Shown: piece after piece, positions 30,401-38,054 of the stretch
How positions within the stretch are numbered: position 1 is the stretch's first letter
How the letters are laid out: every line of letters begins with the position of its first letter
From: Torulaspora globosa
Taxonomy: Eukaryota > Ascomycota > Saccharomycetes > Saccharomycetales > Saccharomycetaceae
Length of the DNA stretch: 64,000 bases
Direction of reading: 5' to 3'
Assembly (NCBI RefSeq): GCF_014133895.1
Contig: NC_050727.1
Location: forward strand, 1,054,001 to 1,118,000
The notes under the pieces: generated by a model
What the model was told of the DNA's origin: nothing
The model's database searches: none
What the model saw: the letters and a program-made list of their open reading frames with translations, nothing else
Made by a program: the position numbers and the translations under genes

Positions 30401-31232
30401 TGGAATCAATCCGGAGCACTTATCATTTTTCAAGTTTATTGGTATGATCATTGGTAAAGCTATTCGCGATCAGTGCTTCCTGGACTGCCACTTCAGTCGG
30501 GAGGTTTACAAGAACATCCTTGGCAGACCAGTGTCATTGAAAGACATGGAATCTCTAGACCTAGACTACTACAAATCATTAGTGTGGATTCTCGAGAATG
30601 ATATTACAGACGTCATAGAAGAAACTTTCTCAGTTGAAACCGATGATTATGGTGAGCATAAAATCATCGAACTAGTCGAGAATGGTAAAAATGTTCCTGT
30701 TACTGAGGCAAACAAACAAGATTATGTTAAGAAGATTGTTGAGTACAAACTGCATGCCTCAGTGAAAGAGCAGATGGATAACTTTCTGCAAGGGTTCTAT
30801 GCTTTAATACCAATCGAGCTTATCTCCATCTTTGATGAGCAGGAGCTGGAGCTTCTGGTCAGTGGTTTACCAGACATCGACGTGGATGATTGGAAAAATA
30901 ATACAACTTACGTTAACTACACTGCAAACTGTAAGCAGATCAACTATTTCTGGAGAGCAGTGAGATCATTTGACGCAGAAGAACGCGCCAAGCTACTGCA
31001 ATTCGTCACCGGTACCAGCAAAGTTCCGTTGAACGGTTTCAAGGAACTAACAGGTGTCACTGGAGTTTGCAAATTCTCTATTCATAGGGACTATGGATCT
31101 ACTGATAGATTGCCGTCGTCTCATACTTGCTTCAATCAACTAAACCTCCCAGCCTACAGCTCATACGAGACGCTTCGCGGATCTCTGTTGCTCTCTATCA
31201 ACGAAGGCCATGAAGGATTCGGCATTGCTTAA
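21489..31232 (+). CDS. TOM1: Giant HECT E3 ubiquitin ligase Tom1
   Basis: HUWE1-family HECT ubiquitin ligase of the nucleus; in S. cerevisiae it degrades excess histones, unassembled ribosomal proteins and Cdc6 among others. The 3247-residue protein (3268 in yeast) has the armadillo-like N-terminal DUF908/DUF913 regions. A long, very acidic stretch lies at about 1880-2080 (27130-27760), rich in D, E and S. Two ubiquitin-binding-motif-like helices follow at about 2318 (FLNALPEDIRAEVF) and 2356 (FLDAIPENLREEIL), then the HECT domain from about 2887 to the end. The catalytic cysteine is C3214 in SSHTCFNQLNLP, and the terminal FGIA resembles the conserved HECT tail. I chose the ATG at 21489 (MVRLSRYEKLQ) as the first in frame. 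Counterpart of YDR457W. Confidence 0.97.
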   Translation: MVRLSRYEKLQKVQNAETYKPLLDDLTQCNEADFLEKLRNIQEWDRSRDDLFVWTPVLNRMDDMMSEIVKKYSYKTSDFKKYPVKLVEMSKEDEATCVDLMEFTARLLCNTENRYIYSSMDNMDSLLNCPNFKVKLCAVKVLAIMGERYIIARERIQSDNILGDSYLKKKALKLALCLPSSTMDDDGDHFSLVDLYFGKKTYPSKWSKLKYTYYTPVTSPGKAANSGTKDVAGLSSPMKKFSLSKDELRSHSLQQLFDKGMEILPAEDWFEYSLRVTISKAFSDDTYESKELRNIILRTKFNAMALVNTIFIPPQVSSKMFELDPYAFNSLTDFISLSETKVPKELRLDCLFALECVSLKHVWCSDIVRNMGGNMSHGLLSQILRYIGKILRENSPEVDEEYNVRFFYLISNLADVKTLHESLVSAGLISSLLDIISVKRSNYRRTLASATHLLEAVINDGDSTAEFINNNGFNILINSFTDEVNFALENPDYGSPPKYSLVYYSVSFRQLAYIRSLSKLVLKLLKTDSGDRIRNLIDSPILVSLRKILENRPVFGYTLITYVLDIIQRVINSEPTIYPILVEAGIVPYIINHFSEFMGPYSGLISILPDVISALCLNTDGLKQVKEKNMISFLFEAVTKPEYARILSWKEEATDLGASVDELARHYPELRSSILDCFVEIVNKLPRQVEFNQPYLYTSANGGELFYQSKDEPVIEYEENAEELAFWDVQKSTPIVDCFADIFYGMTLENSTLEGFVEKIDFESLLSIIVMERPPFDYTTSQALLNFTDVLQLFDEQQSEFAFPAIMKVLDEDLQSVRSFLTSNNETSFLLQTKADRDNTDIEELLAKLHRLSTLLYIVTDAYVSITSLSEKRILQIMHYLQKAGFGLIENLGLLFQKCALEEMYLTRQMPDQAITLTQPSPIGNVPPVQIHVTKPTTREYKDNYTSAKLKNSLEVRAVLNKAQSCTAMLFRCLLRLSHAKNIELESSDRALEVHIFDETTKQIVSMMQAVQLENNIPYFLVLADFNNHIFTFPRTTVAGMGMIQTVPAYLFYQNGGYKVYFEALKVLFDKVSKFTDMSAVEEVDYLKNSEDILTLSCLLNMLNFFNKSMQFDSMENISSVESFYPHMLDDYNLTKALMVLVKILALGLIFELSESGLIFNRQRRSVPYAACKQVLTLLKNIFSDTNEEDEEFFELRWDLIPPSRRKIQLLKACGMSEDAASVYLLDNDDELPSHEKPAAFNEDQWLKYQSILKNDTWQLHPLPLEPQYEQKSSKDDFDTMRNDSFTGDLVQKVFDVLPNYPKLVNAFARTLLQMLENYDKPCEKFAAKVLDKVLETDLHQCTSLSSLIHLFGIFLNEKYVYENSEDQIHRFLAYLQQSLNPEHINSPWFSKALYVYEIILAKSEVPAVDPIPPDVNIRYRLPPMTPVYRISPDAKKSIFDALIRAGEISSFYSALATCRILIFYARDEIYAGEIARSGILSRLLKVIGVFQKSEKINYLESSFLLLARRCFETSQVVELLIRYELNRSFTTRIIGDHKEKERDLTGIVEEKPHVVLRNPDTFVDIICERARFQSFNDDGKLTEYNLLRSPNTEETEESESKNHHSPTASVSDRTGIVHLLLTQLIAASKKDWTSEPASTDGEKFERKNDKVYPARNPVCAYMMFLLKVLVELVSSYKQSKFEFLTFDRRNSYNEFPKPRSTALNFFLYQLLDKSTGVEQNKHEAKRREVISMLARSVIVGFVATVQDDKSKKSDLKSIDPDMTFIRKFTIESIVKALKNATTSTKLLEANVSKLDTWFKIISSMVFVQAPYLRLILDTNKIDADQYQICKLMIEMNVPTAITDCMALLDLNYPFCKKLMSNAVDPLNSINSVRNSYAELFKVEGNDDEVEVEEDSDKENPSDMFRNSALGMYDVADIEEDEDDEDSLIGDDEDIAFVDADDDEFEVVFSDENGAEDINASHSEYETDSDESMDSENEGSSSERAEISHDEDGSDGSSSGADTSYDESDDIELISLEGGDYGEELEIDLADYGIEESDWESGLSELSASDEDGEDIEGGTNDDYGHGVIRRRWMTTDGFDVIEDASDEEEATGTFQGIEHVFHSEAQPLFRVQDGRSHGRHHQRSFRGHGHQSLGLPSLTLLNGDRRHQSNLVNPLGPSSLEEVENGLSDQLVNVGSGSRYRSQNTHFAGVLFSGEFFDERAPDGIVLKPTVSRWKDIFDMFYDSKSYAAYVVPTIISRLYKPSLEAYREARRREEEEKERTKMKSPAVKPKNQSTSSTEEHNALSVEMEEEHADHEPVYVIIDGAEVDIGGTDIDAEFLNALPEDIRAEVFAQHVRERRAEAMQNEIHSREIDSDFLDAIPENLREEILGQEAAESRFSTIVRTMHEHENEEMDEEMISGDEGTNGPGTATTDRGNETEKKKSGRVYFSPLVDRVGIAAIMRSIFISQPYVHREIYHELLYRLCSSKQNRSDIINILLIILTEGVVDQHSLEKVYNLICSRAHGANKAQAGGTTRLLPADCTPLVVANQAIEVLQSLIDADNRLKYFFITEHDNLMVNKAPIKNKRDVFNKNLKWPVKYLFALLDLKIITDESVLMDLLTRILQVCTKPIGAIAKNSDDGNSKRKFPIPFFDDGDFEKLVSIIKLESCNTRVFQQTLNIMQNLSILNGAVGVFTKELISMALETVKTLIPDLEAFTLEGASAATGNEINSELVQKFTVPSSDQARLLKVLTAVDYIHSQKKTMSEGDVSKLMVVYEKMNLGEVWSSLSKCLFEFERQENLSTSATVLLPLIESLMVVFKHGKAPQNKAVTLKYEDEKKLQIAQLPVDQLFFHFTEAHKKLLNQMIRSNPKLMSGPFALLVKNPKVLDFDNKRYFFIAKLGTETHDRPKLSITVRREQVFLDSYRALFFKSNDDIKKSKLEITFKGESGVDAGGLTREWYQVLSRQMFNPDYALFLPVESDKTTFRPNRTSGINPEHLSFFKFIGMIIGKAIRDQCFLDCHFSREVYKNILGRPVSLKDMESLDLDYYKSLVWILENDITDVIEETFSVETDDYGEHKIIELVENGKNVPVTEANKQDYVKKIVEYKLHASVKEQMDNFLQGFYALIPIELISIFDEQELELLVSGLPDIDVDDWKNNTTYVNYTANCKQINYFWRAVRSFDAEERAKLLQFVTGTSKVPLNGFKELTGVTGVCKFSIHRDYGSTDRLPSSHTCFNQLNLPAYSSYETLRGSLLLSINEGHEGFGIA

Positions 31233-31716
31233 GACATAAGGCGGTTGATTCTTCATCGTATATACCTTTGTGCATTATTCTATTCATAGGCAATGCTATT
31301 TTGTCGACTATGTAATTATTAGTTATGGGTAAACCTACTGAAATGTGTTCAATTCCTTTACTAAACATAAAAAGGCTAAACAGAGCAGATGTCACATACA
31401 GTCATGATCACCTTGTTAAGCTGCCAGGGAGATAGACTGCTAAACCTGATATGCCAGTTTAATTTATGTGGCTACTATAAAGCTACTTACATTTTTCTTA
31501 GTTAAGGCCTTGAGGTGACTATTAGTGTTGTTCGACAATAATAGCGCCATTATGCTAGTTCAGCGCAGCAGAAAAGATGTCGTATATGTCGCTGACCGAA
31601 GATGGAAGCTTTTGGATGAATGATTTCATCCAGCAACTGTAGACGGAATCCAATATTCAATTAAAATTATAAAAATGATAATTATGCTACATAGTTGGTT
31701 ACTCCTTTCGATGCTG
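31233..31716. other. Convergent intergenic region TOM1-HEH
   Basis: 484 bp between two 3' ends, AT-rich, with a run of A/T at about 31660-31690. It contains one 21-codon ATG frame (31577-31642) that I do not credit. No tRNA or snoRNA signature was found; an AT-rich convergent gap of this size could hold a replication origin, but no confident consensus match is visible. Confidence 0.5.
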
Positions 31717-34152
31717 CTATTGTTGACTATCATGAGTATTACTGTCAAGTGGTCCAATCCATTCCCAACATTTCATTATTTCGCCGTGAATTTCCATGAG
31801 GGTGGAGCGAACATTGGTATTATTCCTTTCTAGAGTCTTTGCTACAGCTTGCCACAATTTGTTCTTATAACTGAGATCGGTGATGTCAGCAAGCAGTACA
31901 TCTCTCAACTGAACCACACTTAAAAAATCAGGCACTTGGTCCTGTTTCTTGACAGCCTTCAGTTTACTCACGACCTTCTTACTCAATTCCTCTATAACCT
32001 CACGCTGTTTATAGAATTTCCTGATCCTGTATGAAGTGTATTTTACCAGAATGACGAGAATGACGGTTGACCAAATCAAATAGGCGTACTTGTTGTAAGT
32101 TTGATAGATCTCCCTTTCGAATCTACATCTAAGCCCGACGTACTTCTTGGATGTCGAGCGAAGAATCCTCGTCTTTTTCCCTCTGTCTGTCTCTGAAAAA
32201 TGTCCTGTCTTTGCCGGAACACCATCGATTGTAAGCTGGTCGTTGGTGCTGTCAATGGCTGAAGGTTTACTGTTTGGTAACTGAACCCACTTCTCTTGAT
32301 TGTTAGTAATAATGATTTTTGAATTACTTGATGAAAAAAAGTCATTACTCACTTGCCTCCAAGTTATTTCAGGTTCCTTAATCAGGTCTGAGACGGCCTG
32401 AGACCACAGCTCATCGAATTCATCGTCGTTGATCCAGGGAGCCCGTGATTCATAAAATATTTGATATAATTCCTTTTCCGTCATTCCACTCTTGGAGTAA
32501 TCATTAGACGCTCCACAAGAGTACTGAGCATTCTTCATCCTTAGAAACTCCAGAGATTTCTTAACGACCTCGGAGACTAATTTTTCTCTTTTCGTGTCTT
32601 TAACGCAACTATCACTAAGTGGAAGCAAATGATGTAAGCTCCACCTATTTCTATGCAGTGCGTATTCAGGTTGGCACTTCATCTGCATTAATGGGTAGCA
32701 AATGGCATGATCCGGACAAGGCAAACAATTTGGCTTTTGACTCTCCAGAAATTCATCAATTTTGGAAAGTGCTGTTATTTTGCTATCAAACAGTTTGCCT
32801 GTTTCTGTCTCATGCCCACAATAACCTATCAAAATTCTTTGTTCACGATACCAAAGACCATAAATGATAGGCATGACAATTATAAGGAAAAGTGAGATAT
32901 CCCGCAGCATTCTTCCAAGCGACTTGAAAAATGTTTTAGCCGGCCAAGCCCTCGTACGAAGGTTATGCTCTTTCTCTGTGACTTGCTCGATATAATCGTG
33001 CGTCCCCACAAGATCGACCTCCGCAGGCAGTTGAGATGTATTTATCATCGAGGGTTGCTCGACGTTGATGTCTCCATGGTGACTGACATCTTTCTCAGTG
33101 TCGAGCTGACATTCCCTGTTATCATCTGATGATTCAGACTTAGCAGTTGAAGTCAAATCTCCATGGGGTACGTTAGTTGACGCTTCAGTGGATGTCTCCT
33201 TTCCTACGCTTATTTCTGCCGGGCCGGATATGTAGTTCATTTCCAGTTCGGAATGCGACTCCGGCCGAGCAAGAACGGGGACGGAGTTATCCTTATAGGC
33301 CACCTTTAGTTCATCCGCAAAAGCAGGCGAAACGTTCAGGCTATTGAGATCAGGCACAAGCGTTTTCCGCTCAAAACTGAAATCATTCTTGATAGTATCC
33401 CGATCGTCGGATCTCTCGGTTCCAGCATGACCCCGGCGAGATACATTAAGGATCGAAGACTCATTGAAAGAAGATTCCGAAGATGAAGAAGATTCGAACT
33501 TATCGATAGTCAAGGACTTGTGTGGTGATTTATTAGGTGACTTCTGAGCCACCTTTTCCGTAATAGGAGTATGTTCACCTTCGCCAATCTTGCGTCTCCT
33601 CTTCTTATCCAAGGCTCCGCCATGCGATTGATCTTCCACACCGACTCCCATATCCAAGAGCCCCTCTCGATCCTCATTCCCTTCCTTCTCTACTATCTTT
33701 CTCTTCCTAGCTTTTCTCTTGGCAGCACCGCCTTGCTGAAACTCGTTAACGTCACTAAACGCTGTGCTGGCGATGAGATCCACCGCGCGATCAGATTTGG
33801 CGCTAGCGCCGCTGTTGCTATCAGCCTCGTGGTTCTCTGATCCGGATAAAGCTGCAGATTCTGCACTGCTAATCTTACCCTTTTTCTTCTTCTGCTTCTC
33901 TCTCTTTTTGACTTTCTTACTGCTGTTCACTGCCACTTTCACAATCCCCTTATCACTGGGCAACAAATTGTCGTATCTGCTCCTCAACTTAGGTATCTCA
34001 GGCTTCACACGCGCTTCAAACAGCCCTACCAACGTACTCTTCTTCGACTGCGGTGAGAACTCGACTCCATTTTCCATCAAAATCCTTCTCAGTTGCGCCA
34101 CTTTCAGGCTATTCGGATCAAAGCCAGGTTTCAGGTACTCCAAATCCATCAT
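31717..34152 (-). CDS. HEH1: Inner nuclear membrane LEM/MSC protein, single orthologue of Heh1(Src1)/Heh2, alternatively spliced
   Basis: Inner nuclear membrane protein of the Man1/Heh family, linked to rDNA tethering, nuclear-pore quality control and chromosome segregation. The genomic frame is open over 811 codons, but a conserved intron lies near the 3' end. Long isoform: exons 34152-32353 and 32280-31717, 787 residues, with the N-terminal HEH (LEM-like) helix-extension-helix (FDPNSLKVAQLRRILMENGV), a basic NLS-rich stretch (KKREKQKKKKGK), a first membrane segment (SLFLIIVMPIIYGLWY), the luminal MSC domain (GYCGHE... CLPCPDHAICYP), a second membrane segment (LIWSTVILVILVKY) and an end in EIMKCWEWIGP. 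Short isoform: splicing 4 nt earlier shifts the frame and stops at 32076, giving 666 residues without the second membrane segment. Matches YDR458C HEH2 by order and YML034W SRC1 by splicing. Confidence 0.93.
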   Translation of the reverse strand: MMDLEYLKPGFDPNSLKVAQLRRILMENGVEFSPQSKKSTLVGLFEARVKPEIPKLRSRYDNLLPSDKGIVKVAVNSSKKVKKREKQKKKKGKISSAESAALSGSENHEADSNSGASAKSDRAVDLIASTAFSDVNEFQQGGAAKRKARKRKIVEKEGNEDREGLLDMGVGVEDQSHGGALDKKRRRKIGEGEHTPITEKVAQKSPNKSPHKSLTIDKFESSSSSESSFNESSILNVSRRGHAGTERSDDRDTIKNDFSFERKTLVPDLNSLNVSPAFADELKVAYKDNSVPVLARPESHSELEMNYISGPAEISVGKETSTEASTNVPHGDLTSTAKSESSDDNRECQLDTEKDVSHHGDINVEQPSMINTSQLPAEVDLVGTHDYIEQVTEKEHNLRTRAWPAKTFFKSLGRMLRDISLFLIIVMPIIYGLWYREQRILIGYCGHETETGKLFDSKITALSKIDEFLESQKPNCLPCPDHAICYPLMQMKCQPEYALHRNRWSLHHLLPLSDSCVKDTKREKLVSEVVKKSLEFLRMKNAQYSCGASNDYSKSGMTEKELYQIFYESRAPWINDDEFDELWSQAVSDLIKEPEITWRQVSNDFFSSSNSKIIITNNQEKWVQLPNSKPSAIDSTNDQLTIDGVPAKTGHFSETDRGKKTRILRSTSKKYVGLRCRFEREIYQTYNKYAYLIWSTVILVILVKYTSYRIRKFYKQREVIEELSKKVVSKLKAVKKQDQVPDFLSVVQLRDVLLADITDLSYKNKLWQAVAKTLERNNTNVRSTLMEIHGEIMKCWEWIGPLDSNTHDSQQ
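32281..32356 (-). other. Alternatively spliced intron of HEH with overlapping 5' sites
   Basis: On the minus strand the donor region reads GCAAGTGAGT (32356-32347), which contains two overlapping 5' sites: GCAAGT (from 32356) and GTGAGT (from 32352). A perfect TACTAAC is at 32308-32302 and the first YAG is CAG at 32283-32281. The GTGAGT intron is 72 nt and in frame; the GCAAGT intron is 76 nt and shifts the frame. The unspliced sequence is also open. S. cerevisiae SRC1 is known to use the same kind of overlapping donor pair 4 nt apart. Confidence 0.85.
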
Positions 34153-34263
34153 AGCAGATACAATCTGGCCTCACCAACGCCTTAAGTGGCCTCTCCTGAA
34201 CCCTGGAGTTCATAGTGATGATTAGTTGTTTACAAGGGCCGCAAAGACCTTAAGTAAGCTGTC

Positions 34264-34276
34264 ATCACTTTTAACG
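34264..34276 (+). promoter_or_regulatory. Abf1-like site between HEH and AMD1
   Basis: ATCACTTTTAACG fits the Abf1 consensus RTCRYNNNNNACG. It lies in the 224-bp divergent gap, about 100 bp from each start, where a shared general factor would be expected. Confidence 0.5.
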
Positions 34277-34376
34277 ACATAGTTAAGCAAGGTAATAAGC
34301 CTTTGATCTGATACTATACACAAGATACCACTGTTATAATGCTCTTAAAGACGACTAGAATAGGTTTCCGTGCTCG

Positions 34377-36686
34377 ATGGATATGAAAATTGAAGAGAGC
34401 GCTAAGGAATTGACCGATTTATCGTTGGAGCCAGCTCCATCCAATGATTTTGGAGCGTTTGATCAGGACGGCGAAGAAGCTAATGAGAAAGTTGCCATTG
34501 AAGACGATGAGTCGCCAATGAAGGATGCCCACTTCTCATATCATGAGAGCAAGCAGCTGTTTGATAATGAGTCGAAACGGATTGCGCTGGATGACAAATC
34601 AGCTCCTTCACCGCTCGTGGATCAACCGTCGTTTAAGAATGGTAAGGGCACCCCTTCTAGCTCAGTGGTGTTGCAAAAAGATAGCTCTCTGTCTTCAGGA
34701 GCTCAGAATACGGTTCCTTATCCTCCTAGCGGTGAAATGTGGGACTCGAAAGAGAAGCAGGACACGACGGCTGCTTATAAGATGGGGATGCTTGCGGATG
34801 ACGCGGCTCAGCAGTTCTTGGATGAACCTTCACCAGAGCTGGTTGGGCTTTACAAGAATGTTGCGGAGTGCCGCGCTTTGAGAGCCAAGTATCAGGATTC
34901 GTCCTTGCAAAGATCAGACCAGAATCCTAAGAATAAGCCCGGCTGGAAAATCTACCCTCCACCACCTAAACCTACTTACGATGCGGTAACCAAGACAGTG
35001 GTCAAGGTAGCGAACCCGCCGGACTCAGTGGTGTTTGAATTTGCTCAATGTGAGATACCTGGTGAAGACACGGAATGGGATTTTATGTCAAACGATGACG
35101 ATTCCTATGTGGTTCATCGCGTGGGAAATAAGAAAGACCTGATTTCTGACGTCCCGAGCTTGAGAGATTACTACTTGGATCTAGAAAAGTTGGTGTCGAT
35201 TTCTTCTGATGGACCAGCGAAGTCGTTCGCCTTCCGAAGATTACAATACTTGGAGGCTCGTTGGAACTTATACTATTTGTTGAATGAATACCAAGAGACC
35301 AGCGTCTCCAAAAGAAACCCACATAGAGATTTCTACAATGTCAGAAAGGTGGACACTCACGTTCACCACTCGGCTTGCATGAATCAAAAACACCTGTTGC
35401 GTTTCATCAAACATAAGTTGAAGCATTGCAGCGATGAAAAGGTCATCTTCAGGGATGATAAGGTTTTGACTTTGGACGAGGTATTCAAGTCGCTACAATT
35501 GTCTGGTTATGATTTATCCATCGATACGCTGGATATGCATGCCCACAAGGACACTTTTCACAGATTCGATAAGTTTAATCTAAAGTACAATCCCATTGGT
35601 GAATCTCGTTTGAGAGAAATTTTCCTAAAAACAGATAACTACATCAGGGGTTCGTATTTAGCTGAGATTACGAAACAAGTCATCTCAGATCTAGAGAACT
35701 CCAAGTATCAAAATTGTGAGTATAGAATATCGATTTATGGCCGTTCCATTGACGAGTGGGATAAGCTAGCCAGTTGGGTTGTGGACAATAAAGTCTTTTC
35801 ACACAACGTGCGTTGGTTAGTCCAAATTCCTCGCCTCTATGATATTTACAAAAAGACAGGCGCGATAAATACTTTCCAGGAAATCATTACAAATCTATTC
35901 AGACCACTTTTTGAGGTGACCAAAAACCCTCAGTCTCACCCAAAGCTACATGTCTTTTTGCAAAGAGTCATTGGTTTCGATTCAGTTGACGATGAATCCA
36001 AGGTTGACCGCCGTTTTCACAGGAAATACCCCAAGCCTTCCTTATGGGAGTCTTCTCAAAATCCTCCTTACTCCTACTACCTGTACTACCTTTACTCAAG
36101 CTTGGCCTCTTTGAATCAATGGAGAAGCAAACGTGGCTTTAATACGTTAGTACTAAGGCCACATTGTGGTGAAGCCGGTGACCCAGAGCATTTGGTATCG
36201 GCGTATCTGCTTGCCCAAAGTATCTCTCACGGTATTCTGCTGAGGAAGGTTCCATTCGTCCAATACTTATACTACCTTGACCAAATTGGTATCGCGATGT
36301 CTCCTCTGTCGAACAATGCGCTGTTTTTGACTTATGATAAGAATCCATTTCCTAGGTACTTCAAAAGAGGCTTGAACGTTTCCTTATCGACAGATGACCC
36401 ATTGCAGTTTTCTTACACCAGAGAACCTTTGATTGAAGAGTACTCCGTTGCTGCACAAATTTACAAGCTGTCAAATGTTGACATGTGCGAGTTAGCAAAG
36501 AACTCGGTCCTGCAAAGTGGTTGGGAAGCTTCGATCAAAGCACACTGGATTGGTAAGAACTTTGAAAAGGATGGTGTTCAAGGCAACGATGTGGGAAAGA
36601 CTAACGTACCGAACATCAGAGTTAATTATAGATGGGACACGCTTTCGACAGAGCTGGAGCTTGTCGAGCACTTTGCCAAATTTTAG
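34377..36686 (+). CDS. AMD1: AMP deaminase
   Basis: Converts AMP to IMP and ammonia in purine interconversion and energy-charge control. The 769-residue protein (810 in S. cerevisiae) has a poorly conserved acidic N-terminal region of about 150 residues and then the catalytic barrel of the adenosine/AMP deaminase superfamily. Zinc-site histidines are H328 and H330 in [10 protein letters not shown]. The substrate loop [17 protein letters not shown] and the metal/catalytic acid motif [10 protein letters not shown] (D673, D674) are intact. Codon use is biased towards preferred codons in the catalytic half. The ATG at 34377 is the first in frame. Counterpart of YML035C, placed between HEH and PFA5. 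Confidence 0.96.
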   Translation: MDMKIEESAKELTDLSLEPAPSNDFGAFDQDGEEANEKVAIEDDESPMKDAHFSYHESKQLFDNESKRIALDDKSAPSPLVDQPSFKNGKGTPSSSVVLQKDSSLSSGAQNTVPYPPSGEMWDSKEKQDTTAAYKMGMLADDAAQQFLDEPSPELVGLYKNVAECRALRAKYQDSSLQRSDQNPKNKPGWKIYPPPPKPTYDAVTKTVVKVANPPDSVVFEFAQCEIPGEDTEWDFMSNDDDSYVVHRVGNKKDLISDVPSLRDYYLDLEKLVSISSDGPAKSFAFRRLQYLEARWNLYYLLNEYQETSVSKRNPHRDFYNVRKVDTHVHHSACMNQKHLLRFIKHKLKHCSDEKVIFRDDKVLTLDEVFKSLQLSGYDLSIDTLDMHAHKDTFHRFDKFNLKYNPIGESRLREIFLKTDNYIRGSYLAEITKQVISDLENSKYQNCEYRISIYGRSIDEWDKLASWVVDNKVFSHNVRWLVQIPRLYDIYKKTGAINTFQEIITNLFRPLFEVTKNPQSHPKLHVFLQRVIGFDSVDDESKVDRRFHRKYPKPSLWESSQNPPYSYYLYYLYSSLASLNQWRSKRGFNTLVLRPHCGEAGDPEHLVSAYLLAQSISHGILLRKVPFVQYLYYLDQIGIAMSPLSNNALFLTYDKNPFPRYFKRGLNVSLSTDDPLQFSYTREPLIEEYSVAAQIYKLSNVDMCELAKNSVLQSGWEASIKAHWIGKNFEKDGVQGNDVGKTNVPNIRVNYRWDTLSTELELVEHFAKF

Positions 36687-36745
36687 AGCCGCAGAATATT
36701 TCATAAAGAGTCTAGAACTGAGCCTAGGACAACCACAATGGATTT

Positions 36746-37828
36746 TTAATTAATTAGATGGTACCTATCCCCATAAGCATAGAATTTTGTAACATATTGA
36801 TTTTCTGCGATCTTCTTTTCTATCATTTCTTTGCCCTCGTCACCGTATGATTCGTAGTAGCGACCCAAAATCGTCGGCAGAGTTGGATAACCATCATTAT
36901 TTGCCTCCAGCTCCCGATGCTTTGAGTTTGGAAAGCCTATAGGTATAAACCAAAATAGCACATTGGGGCCCAAAAAGTCACTGAAATTACGCCATAGTGG
37001 TCTTTTACGCCACAAGTCACTGCTTTCATCCCTTTCTAACTGTACAACATAGCGGCAGCCATCTTTAACGTTATAGTAGCAGCAATAGCTGAGTTTACTA
37101 TGAGCTTTTCTTCGAGCCATAACCTCGACTGTCGTCCTATTCTTCATGATGCACAAAATATGAGTAGAAAGCATTGCTGCGCTCATCACGTATCCCCAAA
37201 TTGTAATTGCTAGGATAGCTATCAAGTTGTCGTCCAGATCCTTACGAATCTGCCTGAGAAACACACATATGGAGACCACTACGATAACGGCCAAAAGAGC
37301 CATGTACATCACAAATTGCAGAAACAGACGATAGTTATCTTTCCCAATAACGGCACACAGCAGGACACATCTGTGGTCGAACCGTGGAACGCAATAGTTC
37401 AAATCCGTAGAGTGATGTGCCCTATCGGTTTTGACACTTGCACAATCATTGCACCAGATTGGCTGCCCATTGGGCCCTGATTGATAGCACAAAGGCGGTA
37501 TCAGCGACGGAATCATTGTCGTTGTCTCACTGCTTCGATAATCAACCGAGTCTTCTGGAAGTATCATGTAAGGCGGTACCTTAGGCAGTCTACCTGGCCC
37601 TATAATTTTGATTTGACACCATAGAACTACCAATAAAGCATCTAGAAATGTAACAACGCAAATGAGACCAATGGCAACTGATTGGCGACCTAGCTTCTTG
37701 AATAGCTGATCATAACACAGCCTATGCGCAAAACCCCAGGTGCAATATGTAATCAGAGCTAGCAACATGAAAGGCGCAGAATACTTAACCCACGATGGGG
37801 GCTGCCATCGTGGAACATAGAACCCCAT
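36746..37828 (-). CDS. PFA5: DHHC-type palmitoyltransferase Pfa5 with a DHRC signature
   Basis: Membrane S-acyltransferase of the zf-DHHC family. The 360-residue protein has two N-terminal membrane segments (FMLLALITYCTWGF and AIGLICVVTFLDALLVVLWC), the cysteine-rich domain at about residues 118-150, and two further membrane segments (FVMYMALLAVIVVVSICVFL; LIAILAITIWGYVMSAAML). The conserved end VTKFYAYGDRYHLIN matches S. cerevisiae Pfa5. The core motif reads DHRC rather than DHHC: the catalytic cysteine is kept but the second histidine is arginine, and the zinc-binding cysteines are reduced (CASVKTDRAHHS). S. cerevisiae Pfa5 is itself atypical, with DHYC as far as I recall. ATG at 37828. Counterpart of YDR459C. 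Confidence 0.93.
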   Translation of the reverse strand: MGFYVPRWQPPSWVKYSAPFMLLALITYCTWGFAHRLCYDQLFKKLGRQSVAIGLICVVTFLDALLVVLWCQIKIIGPGRLPKVPPYMILPEDSVDYRSSETTTMIPSLIPPLCYQSGPNGQPIWCNDCASVKTDRAHHSTDLNYCVPRFDHRCVLLCAVIGKDNYRLFLQFVMYMALLAVIVVVSICVFLRQIRKDLDDNLIAILAITIWGYVMSAAMLSTHILCIMKNRTTVEVMARRKAHSKLSYCCYYNVKDGCRYVVQLERDESSDLWRKRPLWRNFSDFLGPNVLFWFIPIGFPNSKHRELEANNDGYPTLPTILGRYYESYGDEGKEMIEKKIAENQYVTKFYAYGDRYHLIN

Positions 37829-38054
37829 ATTTTACCAGTTTCCAGACCAGTGCTGCCATTTAAACCTTCATCTTGTGTTGTTCACTTAGTTGTATATCAT
37901 CTTACAAAGGTTCTTGCAGTGTGGAAAATTACTAATGACTTGAACAGAACTATAAAAGCCTGCAAAGGACCTCAGGGAGTATCTCTGAGACTGCTAAAGA
38001 GTGAGTATCAACGGCTATTAACTCAAGAAGGTTGCGCAAGCATTTTCACTAACG

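Noticed and set aside
32076..32345. Separate 89-codon gene antisense to nothing within HEH
   Set aside because: It has no independent start of quality; it is explained as the shifted-frame C-terminus of the short HEH splice form.
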